This document shows positions 22,357 to 34,290 of a stretch of DNA of 64,000 nucleotides, one piece after another. The DNA comes from Stereum hirsutum FP-91666 SS1 (lineage: Eukaryota > Basidiomycota > Agaricomycetes > Russulales > Stereaceae). Below the pieces are notes generated by a model. The model was not told the DNA's origin, did no database searches, and saw nothing but the letters and a program-made list of their open reading frames with translations. The stretch is taken from assembly GCF_000264905.1 (NCBI RefSeq), contig NW_006763134.1, positions 220,916-284,915 on the forward strand. Direction: 5' to 3'. Made by a program: the position numbers and the translations under genes. Numbering within the stretch: the stretch's first letter is position 1; each line of letters begins with the position of its first letter.

Positions 22357-23728
22357 AATTTCTCCGAGATATACGGTCGGCTCGTATGCTTCTTTCCTCT
22401 GCGCATAACCTCTAGTGGTGCCGTGGAGAGAGCAGAGGTCTAGTGTGGCGTTGAGCTTCGAGATCGAAGCGGGCACGTCTCGAATCCATGCGTTCCCTTC
22501 GGCATATACTAGTACTAGTCAACAGTGCTGTGAAGCGTATTTGGTTATGCTTCCTACTCATAACTGATCGTTCTATTTCTGTAGATTGGGACGAAGGGGT
22601 TTGGGCAGATAAAGGGCAGCATGTCGTACAGCATGTCCATTAAGTACGTCACTCCCATGACACTCCTTCTTTACTGTGACACTGAACTTTCTACTACTCA
22701 CATAAGCCTCTTTAAGTATCTTCGCGCGAATGGCGAGTTTCCTCACGATGAAATTGGACAGGCTTTCGTGCTCTGATGTTTGCCGTATAGTCAGCGTACG
22801 TCGTATCCGCATGTCGCTCGATTACCGGTAGAGATTCTTTCTAATTGCCCTGTGCAAACCGTCAATGGGTGCTCATTCCACGATGTCGCAATTTAGCAGC
22901 CCCCACACAGGCAATGTCTTATCAAGCGGGAAGTCTTCTAGCCTGTTTGTTCTCAATACAGCATCTATATCAGTTATTCTCGCACGAACCCGATTGACAG
23001 GGCAACAGCAAACTGTTCTTTACCTGTCTCGCCCTCAGAGCGTAAGACGGATACACTCATGCCTGAGGAGCCCATTCTCGAAAGGTAGAAGCGAATCTGG
23101 AAGTATATCAAGGCAAGTGGTTGGTACTATTCGGGGAAATCGTAGACGCGAGACATGATGCGCAGGTCGAACTGGCCGAGGAGCTCTAGCAGACTGCGGG
23201 AAGAATCTCGAGAAAGTTCGGGTGAGATTCATGTTTGCATGAATAGAGGCTCAACCGGGCGACGTGTGAATACTGTGGCCATAGAAGCATATGGAAGGAC
23301 GTACCTCCGATTTTCGGCTGTGTCTTCGTATGTTCGCTAAGTCAAATGACCGGGCTTCCACATCCTTGGCACCCTTGCTATCCTTGTCTCTGCCATGATG
23401 TTTTGTATCTCAGTCATTTGCAGCGGTTCAATGGGGCTCATCACACACTTCTTTCCCGATTTTAGAGCCTTGATCATCGATCCTGAATCCCTTGGAAGCT
23501 TGTGTGGGATGTAATGTCCGACTGGGGGTCAAGCAAGACCGGAGAGTACGTTCTGAGGCAGAATAAACCTCAGATCATGCCTTTAGGTAGGTGTTGTTCG
23601 GCGCTCATCTGACAGGGGTTCGTTGTACATACTAATAGAGCACCCACTCGACAGTAAGCGAAGTTTAGTTTCGTTTCGCACCTCAAGTGATTGCTCTCAG
23701 CCTTCACCTACCCAGACCTTTGCTCGCT

Positions 23729-26120
23729 ATGGCTTTCTCACTTTTGGATCTCCTGGGCATTCCACTCTCTCCGTCACGTATTGTAGGCTTCTCCATCGGT
23801 GCCTTGCTATTGCGATGGGTCTACCTGCGCTTCACTGCTATCTCGATCGCTGACATCCCCGGACCTGGCCCAGAATCATTCTGGCTTGGTAAGCGTCATG
23901 TCCATCACCTATAGTAAACGTCTCCCCAATATTCTAATTATTCGCCAGGGAATCTGCGACAATTAATGGGCGAACAAGCTGTCGAGTTTGATAAGAAGTG
24001 GCAGGATCAATTTGGAGGTATCGTTCGCTTCAAGGCGCCTCTAGCAGTAGGTCTACCCGATCCTCTTGCACCCATGCCTTTAGGTTTGGCGTCCTCTGAC
24101 CTCTCATACGAACAGGAGGATTGCCTTCTCATTTCGGATCCAAAGGCAATCCAGTACATTTTACAGACTTCTAGATATCGCTTCGTGAAGCCATATGGTA
24201 CGCGCTTCTTGCCCAACATGGCTACTGGGAAGGGTGTCCATGGTGCCGAAGGTAATGCTATGACCTGTCTTTCCTGATTCCACATAAAATGATTAACTGG
24301 CCTAACACTCATAGGAGCGGACCACCATTGTCAACGCCGCATTCTTTTAGTTGCTTTTGGCAGTCCTGAGAGCCAGGCTCTCATGCCAATTTTCAAAGCC
24401 AGTGCGCAGAGTGTACGAAGTCGCTCCTCCGCATCTTGCCTTATCTGATTGGTTTACGCTTCGCTAGTTGGTACAGCTGCTTCGCGATTCCTTGTTGCTG
24501 AATCAGGGTTCCAAAACCATTGACATGTCAACCATCCTTGGCCGCGCCACACTCGATTCCCTCGGAAAGGCCGCCTTTGAATATGATTTTGGCGCTCTAC
24601 ATCGAAAGGATAATGAGTTGGCAGACTCGTTGCACCACTTCACGTACGTTTCTTTTTCATCGTTTGCATCAATTTTCTTAGGCCTTTAGTCCAAAGTATG
24701 GCGCTGACTGCTGTATCCTACAATTTAGGACAGGAGGACTCGGACCACAGTCTGACAGCAAAATATTCGTTCAAGGCGTGATGACGCATATTCCTGCTCA
24801 ATTTCTTGATATTATAGCGTACCTTCGTTCAAACAGGCTAAGGTCTCTAAAGAATCATGTTGAGGTGTCAAATGAGGTGGCGAGGAAGCTCCTCAAATCA
24901 AAGGCGGCGGCATTGGAGGAAGGAAGGGTTGGGAGAGATATTTTGAGCTTAATCGGCAAGTTACCCCTTTGCTTCGTCTGTGGTTCTAATCTAATCCTTC
25001 TGTGGGGAGAAGTCAGGGCGAACGCAATGGAAAACGAGAAGCTACGTCTGACGGACGAGGAGCTTCTCCCCCAAGTAGCGTCAGTCTTCCTGATGATTTC
25101 TTTTGCTCTAAACAACTAACTCAAACCTCTCATAGCACAATCTTAGGTGCTGGCTATGAGACGATTACCAAGTCCCTCGTTTATATTCTCTGTGAGCTTG
25201 CGAAACACTCTATGGAGCAGGGTAAACTTCGTGAGGAATTGCAGAGGGCACGTGCGGATGCACGCTCTGAGGGTCGTGAGGTTACAACGACCGAGATGGA
25301 TGAGTTGCCGTATTTCAACGCTGTGATCAAGGTATGTTGTTACCAATTTCTGTAGAGAGCGCATTGACTGGATGAGTCATTCAGGAGACTCTCCGTTTTG
25401 ATACTGTCGTACCCCACCTATCTCGTAAAGCCACCCAGGACGACGTCTTACCATTATCAAAGCCTATAAGTGCCACGTCGGGGAAAGTCATGAAGGAGAT
25501 CCCAATACGAAAAGGTCTTCGGATCATTATCTCCGATGTGGCGTATAATTTGTAAGTATGAGGATTGTTTTCGTTGCCATATTGCCTGCTGCTAGGAAAT
25601 ATATTCACAGCTACCGTTGGCATTTTAGCAACAAAGACATATGGGGTGAGGATGCAGACGTTTGGAGGCCAGAGAGGTGGTTGGACGGAACCTTCAACGC
25701 TGCCTCTGTTGACGCGAACGTTGGGGTATTTGGCAATTTGTGAGCAAATTTGCAACTGAAATACACACTCCTGTCTATTGATATTACGACTTGTCTTGTT
25801 GTAGGATGTCGTTTGGGACTGGCCATCGTGCTTGTCTTGGGTGGCGATTTGCGTGCGTTATTCAGCCAACTACTCCAAAGCATCCATTATATCCACAATT
25901 TTTCCTGACCTTCCACCAAACATCATAACAAATATGGGCATGTAGTGTCACCGAGATGCAGACTTTCTTGTTCGAGTTGATCACGCACTTGACTTTCGAC
26001 ACGACGGACTGCGCGCGGAGGACCGGTGAAGAGCGAGGAGTAACGCTGCCCACAATGGCAGGAGGGATGGATAAAGGCAATGCGATGCCATTAAAGGTAT
26101 CTTTAGCAGACTGCCATTGA
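23729..26120 (+). CDS. Cytochrome P450 monooxygenase
   Basis: Membrane-anchored heme monooxygenase. Eleven exons: 23729-23888, 23949-24251, 24315-24412, 24468-24643, 24729-24955, 25010-25079, 25136-25331, 25385-25551, 25611-25739, 25805-25852, 25946-26120; 1749 bases, 582 residues, slightly long for the family. Seen: N-terminal hydrophobic anchor, IPGPGPESFWLG hinge, I-helix region ILGAGYETITKS, ExxR as ETLR, PERW, and heme-binding FGTGHRACLG with the ligand Cys. Between exons 5 and 6 the only in-frame join uses a GC donor (GCAAGT) and an AG at 25008-25009; otherwise 18 extra codons are read through. Probably a tailoring enzyme of the terpenoid region (inference); CYP family not assigned. Confidence 0.9.
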
Positions 26121-26858
26121 ATGACCAGTCTGAATGATATGACATGTCCCAATTCTGCATTCACGATGGCGCGAGGTGGTATGGGTATCGGCCGACTATC
26201 GAAATATATCAGGACTAATCTACGTGGGCCGTCTCTCTTTCCAATATTCCTGAGGCACATCTATGTCACCTCGCGTATGACGATAATAGCCAGATGTAAT
26301 ATACTTTCGCTTTGCCAAGTCTTCTGCTCAGTGTGTAAGCAATTCAACGCACAACATACGTTTGGTCAATGTCATAAACGTCGGAGATTAGGATACGCAC
26401 CGTCATTTCTATCTTAGCCTCTCTTAATCCTCATCGCTAGGCTGTATCTCGCCGATCCATATCCCGTAATTACTGTCGGGAAAACAAAGGCACAAACGAT
26501 GAGACAGCACCTCTACATCGTGCAACGATGGTTATTGAAAAGTCCACTTTGAGGATGTTCTGATCACAATGTACGCCTTTGGTTTCTGAATGCCGTTACT
26601 AATATCATCCAGCAAGAATATGACCTGCTCGTTTTGGGGATTGATTTCATCATGAAATAACTTCCGACTCGCGGGCTCTTTTCCATACATATAGCTCAAA
26701 TCTTCATCTAGGAGGGCCTTGCCACTACGCCTATACAATCTCCGGGACATCCGAGTCCACAGATGGGTGCGTGTGTCACAAGTGATTAGCGACATCATAC
26801 GCCGTGTAGGTGATAACACTAAAAATACACTAAGAACTTGCTAAGAACAAAAGATACA
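26121..26858. other. Convergent spacer between P450 and methyltransferase
   Basis: Mostly 3' regions. A 95-codon minus-strand frame (26819-26532) containing DEDLSYMYGKEPASRKLF looks protein-like but has no recognised family and no neighbouring exon; possible gene relic. Confidence 0.45.
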
Positions 26859-28199
26859 TCAGGAACGACTCTTCGCCCTAGAGCATTTTCGGGCCCAAAC
26901 TGCATAGAATCCAAAAGCATACTCCCAATCCGAGTCGTTCACCTCATCCATCCAGCCCTGCTGGATCTCTGGAGTGTGTACCGCGGCGAATGCTGCCGTG
27001 CTCGGTACGTTCGTTAGACTTCCTGTAAGCCCGACCTTCATGGTTCGTCCAAGATTCGCGAGCGCGCTCTCTATGAACGAACAAATCAATGTTCACAGTT
27101 TTCCAAGCATGGTCCGGCGAAACGCGTAAGCAAGTGACACAGGGGCTCGGACATGAGGAACAAATGAAACTTACGGTCGTCATGAGCTGGATTCAAAGGC
27201 ACCATGGCGTGATCCATCTGAATCTTATCGAAGGCGCTCGATTTCTTCAGACATCCCCAAATGTGTGAGCCAAACGCTGGATCCTGGCCTTGAGAGCGCA
27301 TGTATCCTAAAAACGCGGAGGTCATGCAGCGTCGCATTCCCGGACCAAAGCCACTGTAGTCCCCGGTTAAGTCAACGTCCTCGATGAGAAGGTAACCTCC
27401 CGGTTTGACGAGTTCAATGAGGCGAGGTATGATCGCGTGGGCATGCGGTAGCTGAGTAACATCGCAATTTACATCAGCGCCTCTGTGACGTGCGAAGTGG
27501 TGCTAGTGTGTAGACATACATGAAGAAGAACAAAGCGCGTGTGGACGACGTCGAAAGTTTCGGAATCGAATGGGATATGGTCAACAATGTTAACCTTTTG
27601 ATACGTGATATTGGCTGGCATTGGTCTGTCAAAGCCGTGGTAAGAGAAAAAGGAGGCCGATGGTATCTCCTGTACGGGGGTAGTATGGAAAGGAAATCTG
27701 CTCACCGGTCTGGCAGAGGAACTATATCAATCGCCACAACCTCTGCCTTCGGGAACTGCGTTGCGGCCTGTATGGCCCTGTTGAGATTGTCGGTACTGCC
27801 ACAGCCTGAGTGCAACTGTGATAAACATGTCTTACCATGCCCCGGACCCGGAGCTGCATTGAAGACGAGCAAGTTACTATACCGTAAGTATCCCAAAACA
27901 GGCATATCGGCCTACTCACCCGACCTCAAGTATCCTTTGTGGAGAGCCGATAGGCGCCTCCGTGATGTGAGGGCCCATGTATTCAGCGACTCCATTATGT
28001 TGGGCATCTAACCTGGGTTACATGAGCAAAAGGGCACTTTCATGGGCAACGCGTTACAGGGCACACCTGCCAAACTCCGAGGTGTAGTCCTTCATAAAGA
28101 TAGAATGATGGTGTCAGAGTACAAGAGCGGATTCACCACAGTTCAAGCCCTTGCCTCTGTTCCATACAGCGCATAGCTTGGGTCCCTTGTGACGGTCAT
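26859..28199 (-). CDS. Class I SAM-dependent methyltransferase
   Basis: Transfers a methyl group from S-adenosylmethionine to a small molecule. Exons in transcription order: 28199-28155, 28089-28067, 28012-27920, 27853-27836, 27777-27706, 27625-27520, 27451-27175, 27070-26859; 846 bases, 281 residues. Seen: motif I split over three exons as ILEVGSGSGAW, acidic loop VVAIDIVPLP, motif FDSETFDVVHTRFVLLH, and KPGGYLLIEDVDL. The wording resembles the fungal TAM/UbiE-like methyltransferases common in secondary-metabolite clusters. Intron 1 uses a GC donor (GAG|GCAAGG) in my model; the alternative is a start further inside, so the first 23 residues are uncertain. Exon 4 is only 18 bases. Converges with the P450. 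Substrate unknown; an O-methylation in the same pathway is a guess. Confidence 0.8.
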
Positions 28200-29698
28200 G
28201 ATGGCAGGAGTCTTCAACTGAGAGTGAAAAAGAAAGGTGGACTTGTGATGCTGCGAAAAACGCTCCTTGTGCCGGGAACGGTCAGAACTCGAAGCAAGGG
28301 GGTCTGAGACTTTTATAATGCCTAAACCTGTATCCCCGGAAGAGGAAGCGAGGATCTTTGCAATTGTCAATATCTCGACAGTCGAGATTGGTTTGATACT
28401 TAACCGGCGAGAAGCCGTAGGGTCGACCGTGGATGCCAGAAGAAGTTGAGAAGTCAGGAGGCCAGGTGGTCTTTGCGTCAAGTACCTTCCTTCCGCAGCG
28501 TACCGCCGGGTACGTTTCTCTTTTTTCTGTCTTCATTCGCCAAAGGTTGCAAAGCGTAGGAGGTTGTTGCGCCGTAGTATATTGCATACAGCCCCCCAAG
28601 ATACGGGCCCACTTCTTTTCGAACGAAGGGCCAAGCCTAGAAAACGATGGCGTCAAAATCAGCATACAATTGGAAGGTAAATTGAGCATTCAAGCGTACT
28701 TTTTGTCCCTACCGATGATCCCAGCTTTTTTCTCATCTACGCTGCCCTTTTCCTTCGACGATTCGCGATTTTGAAACCCCAGAAGAATGTCCCTATTTCC
28801 TACGCCAGTTTACATGAGTTCTGAACGTAAAACAAAATGAGGGAGCAGTGCCCTAGTCCACCAAGAAGACACGCGTCTGGAGAAAATCGATAGTAGCCGT
28901 TTCTACCCTACGGGAGTTTTTGACCACACCACATCATATGACGTCCACGGAAGGAGATATACAGATGACTCTGAGCGCTGAACCTTTTCGATGTCGCCGT
29001 CAGGGTCAGCGACTCACTGCACACGGTTGCGCCAGCTGGGTGGTAGGTCAGTGCCACCGCGGGCGGAGAAGGTCTTCAAACCAGCGCCATCATCCATTTA
29101 TAATAATGAGGTCCCCCGGATCGTCTTGAGTAAAGCACTGAACCATCACGCCGTCTGAACGCAAGATTTGCAGCAATGTTGTCTTTGTGCAATTTTCCCG
29201 AGAAGCCAATTTTGTAAAGAGCAAGAAGTTCGGAAAAGACGAGAGGGCGCCTTACAAACCCAGAAGTTACAGAATGCACAATCGGCTTTGCATATACATA
29301 CGTGGTTGTTTTGGTCGACTAGAGGTGACATGCAAGAGAGGATGCCGTCTGTTAGGGGCCTGAGAGTTCGCGGAAAAAAACGCCGATATAAGCCACATCG
29401 TCACTTGTAGTGACTGATTTCTGATGACATAGAGATGGAGTAGCCGAGGACGCGGGGTCCGTAAAGTTACTTACGAAGGAAGTCGAACTCTTATCTTGAG
29501 CGAGCCGCGCAGAGTCGAGAATAAAGACCCACCTTCAGACCCATCCCGAAAGGTCCTGCGTGTTACACACGCTCAGGCATGAGGGGTGATTTTCTCGAGA
29601 TCCTAGCCCCTGCTTATAGGAGATTGAATAAGTTTGTGCGACCAGTCTAAAACAAGCCACGTAGCGTCAAAATGGCGTCTACACAGAGTCTTATACAT
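28200..29698. other. Intergenic region, no gene recognised
   Basis: Between the start of the methyltransferase and the 3' end of the monooxygenase. Only short frames without motifs. It should contain the methyltransferase promoter. Confidence 0.55.
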
Positions 29699-31938
29699 TT
29701 ATTTGAGCCCGAGCTCGGTCGCCTTTATGAGAAGCGCCTGAAAGCCAGCTGATCAGCATGTGTTCACGAGTGTCGCCGACGACTCCTTACCAGATTCTTC
29801 GAGCCAGTCCGACAGATGCCAAAATCACCTCCAGCATACCACAGCTTAATAAAAGAGTGTCAGTTATTGCATGGGAAGTGAGACGACTGAGTACAACGCA
29901 CCCCGGGATGCGAAGTGGCACGCCAGACGCCGCGGACTTCCATTTCGTCATCGAAACCCCATAGGTGAGGCGTCTGTGAGATCAAGTCTGGGTCGAAGAT
30001 TTTCTTGTAGGCTTCTAGAGACGATTGGTATCCGGTTCTGATGATCATGCCATAAAGTCAGCAGGTTTGTAGGGGTGGAACGGAGAGGGATAGCACCGAC
30101 GCAAATATCAGGACGTCGGCCTCAAGCTCGGACCCGTCGGAGAAAACGACGGTCTTCTCTGTGCACCGCGAGACCTCGACACCATGCTTAACGCCGACCT
30201 TGCCGTCGATAATAAGCTGCGCAGTTCCTACATCTTGCCCTAGATATCGCTCATCAGTACCATAAAAGAGGGATATCCAAGGCAGAAAACATACAATATC
30301 CTGGGCGGATGGGCGTCAGTAGTGAACTTCACGAGGCGATAAAAATAGCTTACCTCCATACTTAGAATGGAATTGGAGAAACGTTCCAGTACCGTCGCTC
30401 AAGTTAACGTCTAACCCCCGACTTCTGAGGCCGTCGTGCATCTCCCGGTGAGCCTCAGCGATAGCCCCTTTGATTTCAAGAAGCATTTCCCTGCGTAAAC
30501 CCCACGGTATAGACGAGTCTTTAAAATCCAAGACATCTGTCGGTACGCCCTCCGGAAATGAGACCATGATCAAGTCTAAGATAGCCTCATTCTTCATGAT
30601 CGTCGTAGATGACCTTTGGACCATGGTGATAGACGATGCGCCCTCGAAGCAACAGTCCTGGCAGATGTCCGCGGAGGAGTTGCCTGCGCCGATGACAACA
30701 ACACGCTTCCCCTTGTATGGAGCTGCCCCGCGAAATTTGGATGCGTGAAGGACATCTCCGGCGAAAGAGTCGATAGACGGGACATTGGGGATGTGGGGAG
30801 GGCCCACAGCACCAGCGGCCAGGACGATGTGGGAAGGGTTGATACGAACTTCAGTACCATGCCGGTCTATGATAATAAACCACTTCTTTGTCTTGGTATC
30901 GTAAGTCGGGCCAGGCAGGAGAGTAGAGTTCGTCCAGACGACGAGCTCCTGAGCAGTCGCGTAAAATTCCAAGAAATCACTATTTAAATCGAGTGTAAGT
31001 TACATAACTTAATATCGAATTCAGTGAGGCCGCATACTCACCTGAGTTTATCTCGTGGTGTATAAGTCGGCCATGTACTTGGGACTACGAGACGGTCAGT
31101 GATATTCCAATAAGACAGAGTGGTTGAGCGACTTACATGTATGATACAAAACTAGTCGCCAAAATCACTATGAGAATAGGACACAAATGAACCGTAAAAT
31201 AATAACACTCACAAGCATGATGCGTTTTAGGCGTATGAAGGGTCAAGGTTGGGTACCGCTCGCGCCAGTTGTCCCCAACGCGCGCGTTTTTCTCTATGAC
31301 TATCGTCCGGATGCCCATCTGTTTGAAGCGAGCAGCGGCCATCAAACCAGTCTGACCAGCCCCAACTGGAGATCATGTTAGTAAATAGAGGGGAGCGGAA
31401 TCATCAAAGAAAAGGGCGTACCAATTAGAGCGCAAGGTTCACTTTCGATCTGTGCTCTCCTCTCGCGCATGACAGACTCGAATGACAACGTATGATTGCC
31501 CCATGAGCCAAGCTCTGCGCCCTGCTCCTCGTGCCCCTTCAAGTCGGACATCTTGGTGAACACTGACAGAGCTTGCCACTCGTCGTTGTGCTGGAGCAAT
31601 CTAGCGTATCCACGGCCATGGGCGATAGGAGTATCGAAGGTAAAGGCAAACGACACCCCGACAGTGGCGAAAGTGAGAGGACCGTAGGTGGGGCTCAGAT
31701 ATGGCGCATCGACGATATTGAAGTTTGAGAGCTGTGCCTTCGAGAGGGTGGTGGAAAGATATGCAGTGATCGCTTCAGGTCCACAAAGCGAGCGGGTATC
31801 CCAGGTAAAGATGAGGTTGTCCCGGAGCCAGCCATTGGAAAGAAAGGTAGAGACGAGGGCTGGTAAGTCGGCGTCCTGGACGCTACGAGAGAACTTGCTG
31901 AGCCAAGTTTCGGCGATCTTGATTGCGTCAAAAGACAT
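29699..31938 (-). CDS. Flavin-dependent monooxygenase with N-terminal NTF2-like domain
   Basis: FAD- and NADPH-dependent oxygenase of the FMO/YUCCA-like type. Ten exons in transcription order: 31938-31422, 31365-31213, 31151-31137, 31084-31042, 30979-30354, 30300-30295, 30239-30101, 30037-29902, 29844-29791, 29737-29699; 1728 bases, 575 residues. Residues 1-165 form an NTF2/SnoaL-like alpha-beta domain (MSFDAIKIAETWLSKF onward). Then come FAD motif VGAGQTGLMAA, the substrate-loop block YPTLTLHTPKTHH, NADPH motif VVVIGAGNSSADI, and ATGY. The C-terminus ends ALLIKATELGLK. Two micro-exons are needed: 15 bases (31137-31151) restores the FLYHTFPSTWP block, and 6 bases (30295-30300) adds Tyr-Trp. 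The second is optional since the frame is kept without it. Likely a tailoring oxygenase (inference). Confidence 0.87.
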
Positions 31939-34290
31939 GGTTGATGAGGGATTGCAGGATAGTGAGTAATGTTGCTATGGAGGTGTTTTATTTATGACTT
32001 GTGGTCGGGACCCAGAAACAGAGCACCACACTGCGGGAGCGCCGAATGTGCACACGGGTCGCCAGAGCTCGGGTCCGGGTGAAGCGCCATGGAAGGTCCA
32101 AGTCAACTGATATGATACGTCAAGAAGCCGACTCAATGCCACTGCAATACCACATGAGAAGGTGAGTCTGATATACCACGGTGAGATTTGGCTAGAATAA
32201 AGATACTGCATGACGTTTGTGCGGATTCCAGAAAACTAGATGCCAGAGTGCAGTCTGGAAGAGGCTTCAGACTGCGCGAGGGGGCAACAGCATACAATTT
32301 AGTCGTAGAATGCTCGGATCAGACAAGGTGTGAATGTGAAAGAAGTGTGCAAGTTCGCGAAAGTGTCAGGAGTCAGAAGAGTTGAGCTGAGAACGCGGTT
32401 CTCGTCTGGGAAGGGGGGTTGAGCGTCTTTTCAGATGCAGAGCTCAGACGAGGTCACGTCGACTATCAACCGAAGTTCAGCATTCTCATTCAGGAAGTGC
32501 GCCTGGTCAGCACACTGACATTGACGGGAAGTAATTCACCAAGTAATTTCAGTCCACAGCGAGTCCAAGCACCCTGGACAGGAGACAACAGGTTACTCAT
32601 CCCGTGAGTATATCGATCACTAATAGATATTGAGCGCTGAATACGAGAACTCTATCGTACACCATCGAAGTCCCGCATTAAAATACTCCCGAGGAAGGAG
32701 CTTTCAACAGGTGATTTTGTTACGAGATTCCAAGGGGCGGCTGCGCCTGGTAAAAAGACAAAAGAAAGCAGCCCGGTCCTCCTGGATGGAACCGTACGGT
32801 ACGAGAGTGTTCTGATGGTGACCACAGGCGATGCTAATCAGCCGATGAGCAGGCCGCCAGGCTCATCGACGCAGAGTCAAATACCACCGACTACCTCGCG
32901 TCGGTGGCAACAATGCAGTGGAAAGAAAACTGGTGTATAGGATGAACTCGCCAAGCGTCTGCCTGAAACAAGACACAACCCAGAAACTGTTCTACGCACC
33001 AAGAGCAAGACCTCCATATGGGTGGATCTAGGACTCCGGGGCCAAAGTGAAAATCAAGTCCATACCTCTATCAGCTGATCCAGGCGATTGATGGCCAGCA
33101 TGGAGGTGCGGACTCCGAGGTGGAAGCGGGAGGAATACCTTCTTCCCACCAACTTCCCACACTAGCACCGTGTACGTTGTGTTTCTCGGTGAGATTCCTG
33201 GCATCCGGCTATGACCCTGCCGTGACTGCGTTTGGTGGTTGTCATCAGAAGAGATTGTGATCAGGGAGCAGAGTACTACAGAGTAATGATGAATTCTACC
33301 GTTTCGGAGCAAGGCAGAGAGAAGAGAGATGGGTACCAACTTCGCTTATGTTACGCGCGTGGCTTTCCTGCTCCGCTCACTCTCCGCTCACTCTCAGCCA
33401 CCGTAACTCGGCCTTACTCTCGGGTCCCTGAGCCCAGCAACTTCTGCAGGGACCAAGCGAGCACCCTTTAACAGCTGGGTTCGAGATGAGTTACTTACTG
33501 CACTGTTGCTCAGACTCCCTCCAGAAGGTTTGACTTCTTTCTCATGATATCCTGGCTTTTAGCCGCGACTATAACGTTATCAGTGTACCGTCACCGCCAT
33601 CCCTTCGAAGGCATCCCCAGCCTCTCCGAAAGGCTTGGGCCTACAATGGCCGTAAGACTCTAGCCTTTCCCCCCTTCCCCTTCCTCCTCTAGCATGCTGT
33701 TATACTAAACTCGCTTTCGTCGTAACCGTAAACCTAACGTTGTTTGCATCTCTCACAGGCACCGGCGTAGAAGCGAGTGTGGCGTAACATTGGCGTAACA
33801 CCATCGACGTGAAGTCCACCCTTTATGATGATTTGCACCCACTAGTCGATACCTGTGCATATGTTCTTCTTCTGAGTACCTGGATACGGGACTGGAGTAG
33901 CTTCGAAGGACCGGGTGTCACGGACTCGGCGCTCGATGACTCCGCATTGGCTTTCACCCCTCGCGGTGATCATAGAGCTGTCCCGGGCCTGAAATTGTGT
34001 TTCGAGAGTGCGTGCCCGATGGCGCTGCCCATGGACCTTCTTGTGATGGTTATGTCCCGTCTCGTTACCATTGAATAGCAGCTCGTGCAATCACTTGGGA
34101 AGACCATCAAGTCTGCTTCGCGTATTTTTTCATGGGCTTTTGCCGTTACTCTGGCGCCACTGAAACATTGCGTACATCTTCACAAACTTCGTCTCAGTAT
34201 GACGAGCCAGTATAAGTATGGCTGGGTAGAGGTGCAGTGGCATATCCCTCTGCACCTCGCTTCCAGCTCCGCGTCATATCATCCATCAAT
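31939..34290. other. Intergenic region, no gene recognised
   Basis: Over 2.3 kb separating the two divergently transcribed genes (monooxygenase on minus, DUF6534-like on plus). Short frames only; no repeat or motif stands out. It marks the likely right edge of the terpenoid region. Confidence 0.55.

Larger units (their letters stand above)
19870..23728. other. Intergenic region with assembly gap and repeats
   Basis: Holds the 3' region of HMG-CoA synthase copy 2, the duplicated 898-base segment around the N gap, a CAC/CCA trinucleotide tract near 21910-21926, and the right copy of repeat R near 22.2 kb. No intact gene seen. The last kilobase precedes the P450. Confidence 0.6.

Noticed and set aside
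27836..27905. Apparently degenerate SAM motif in the methyltransferase
   Set aside because: Open frames mix two introns into the motif. Correct splicing of the 18-base exon gives EVGSGSGAW.
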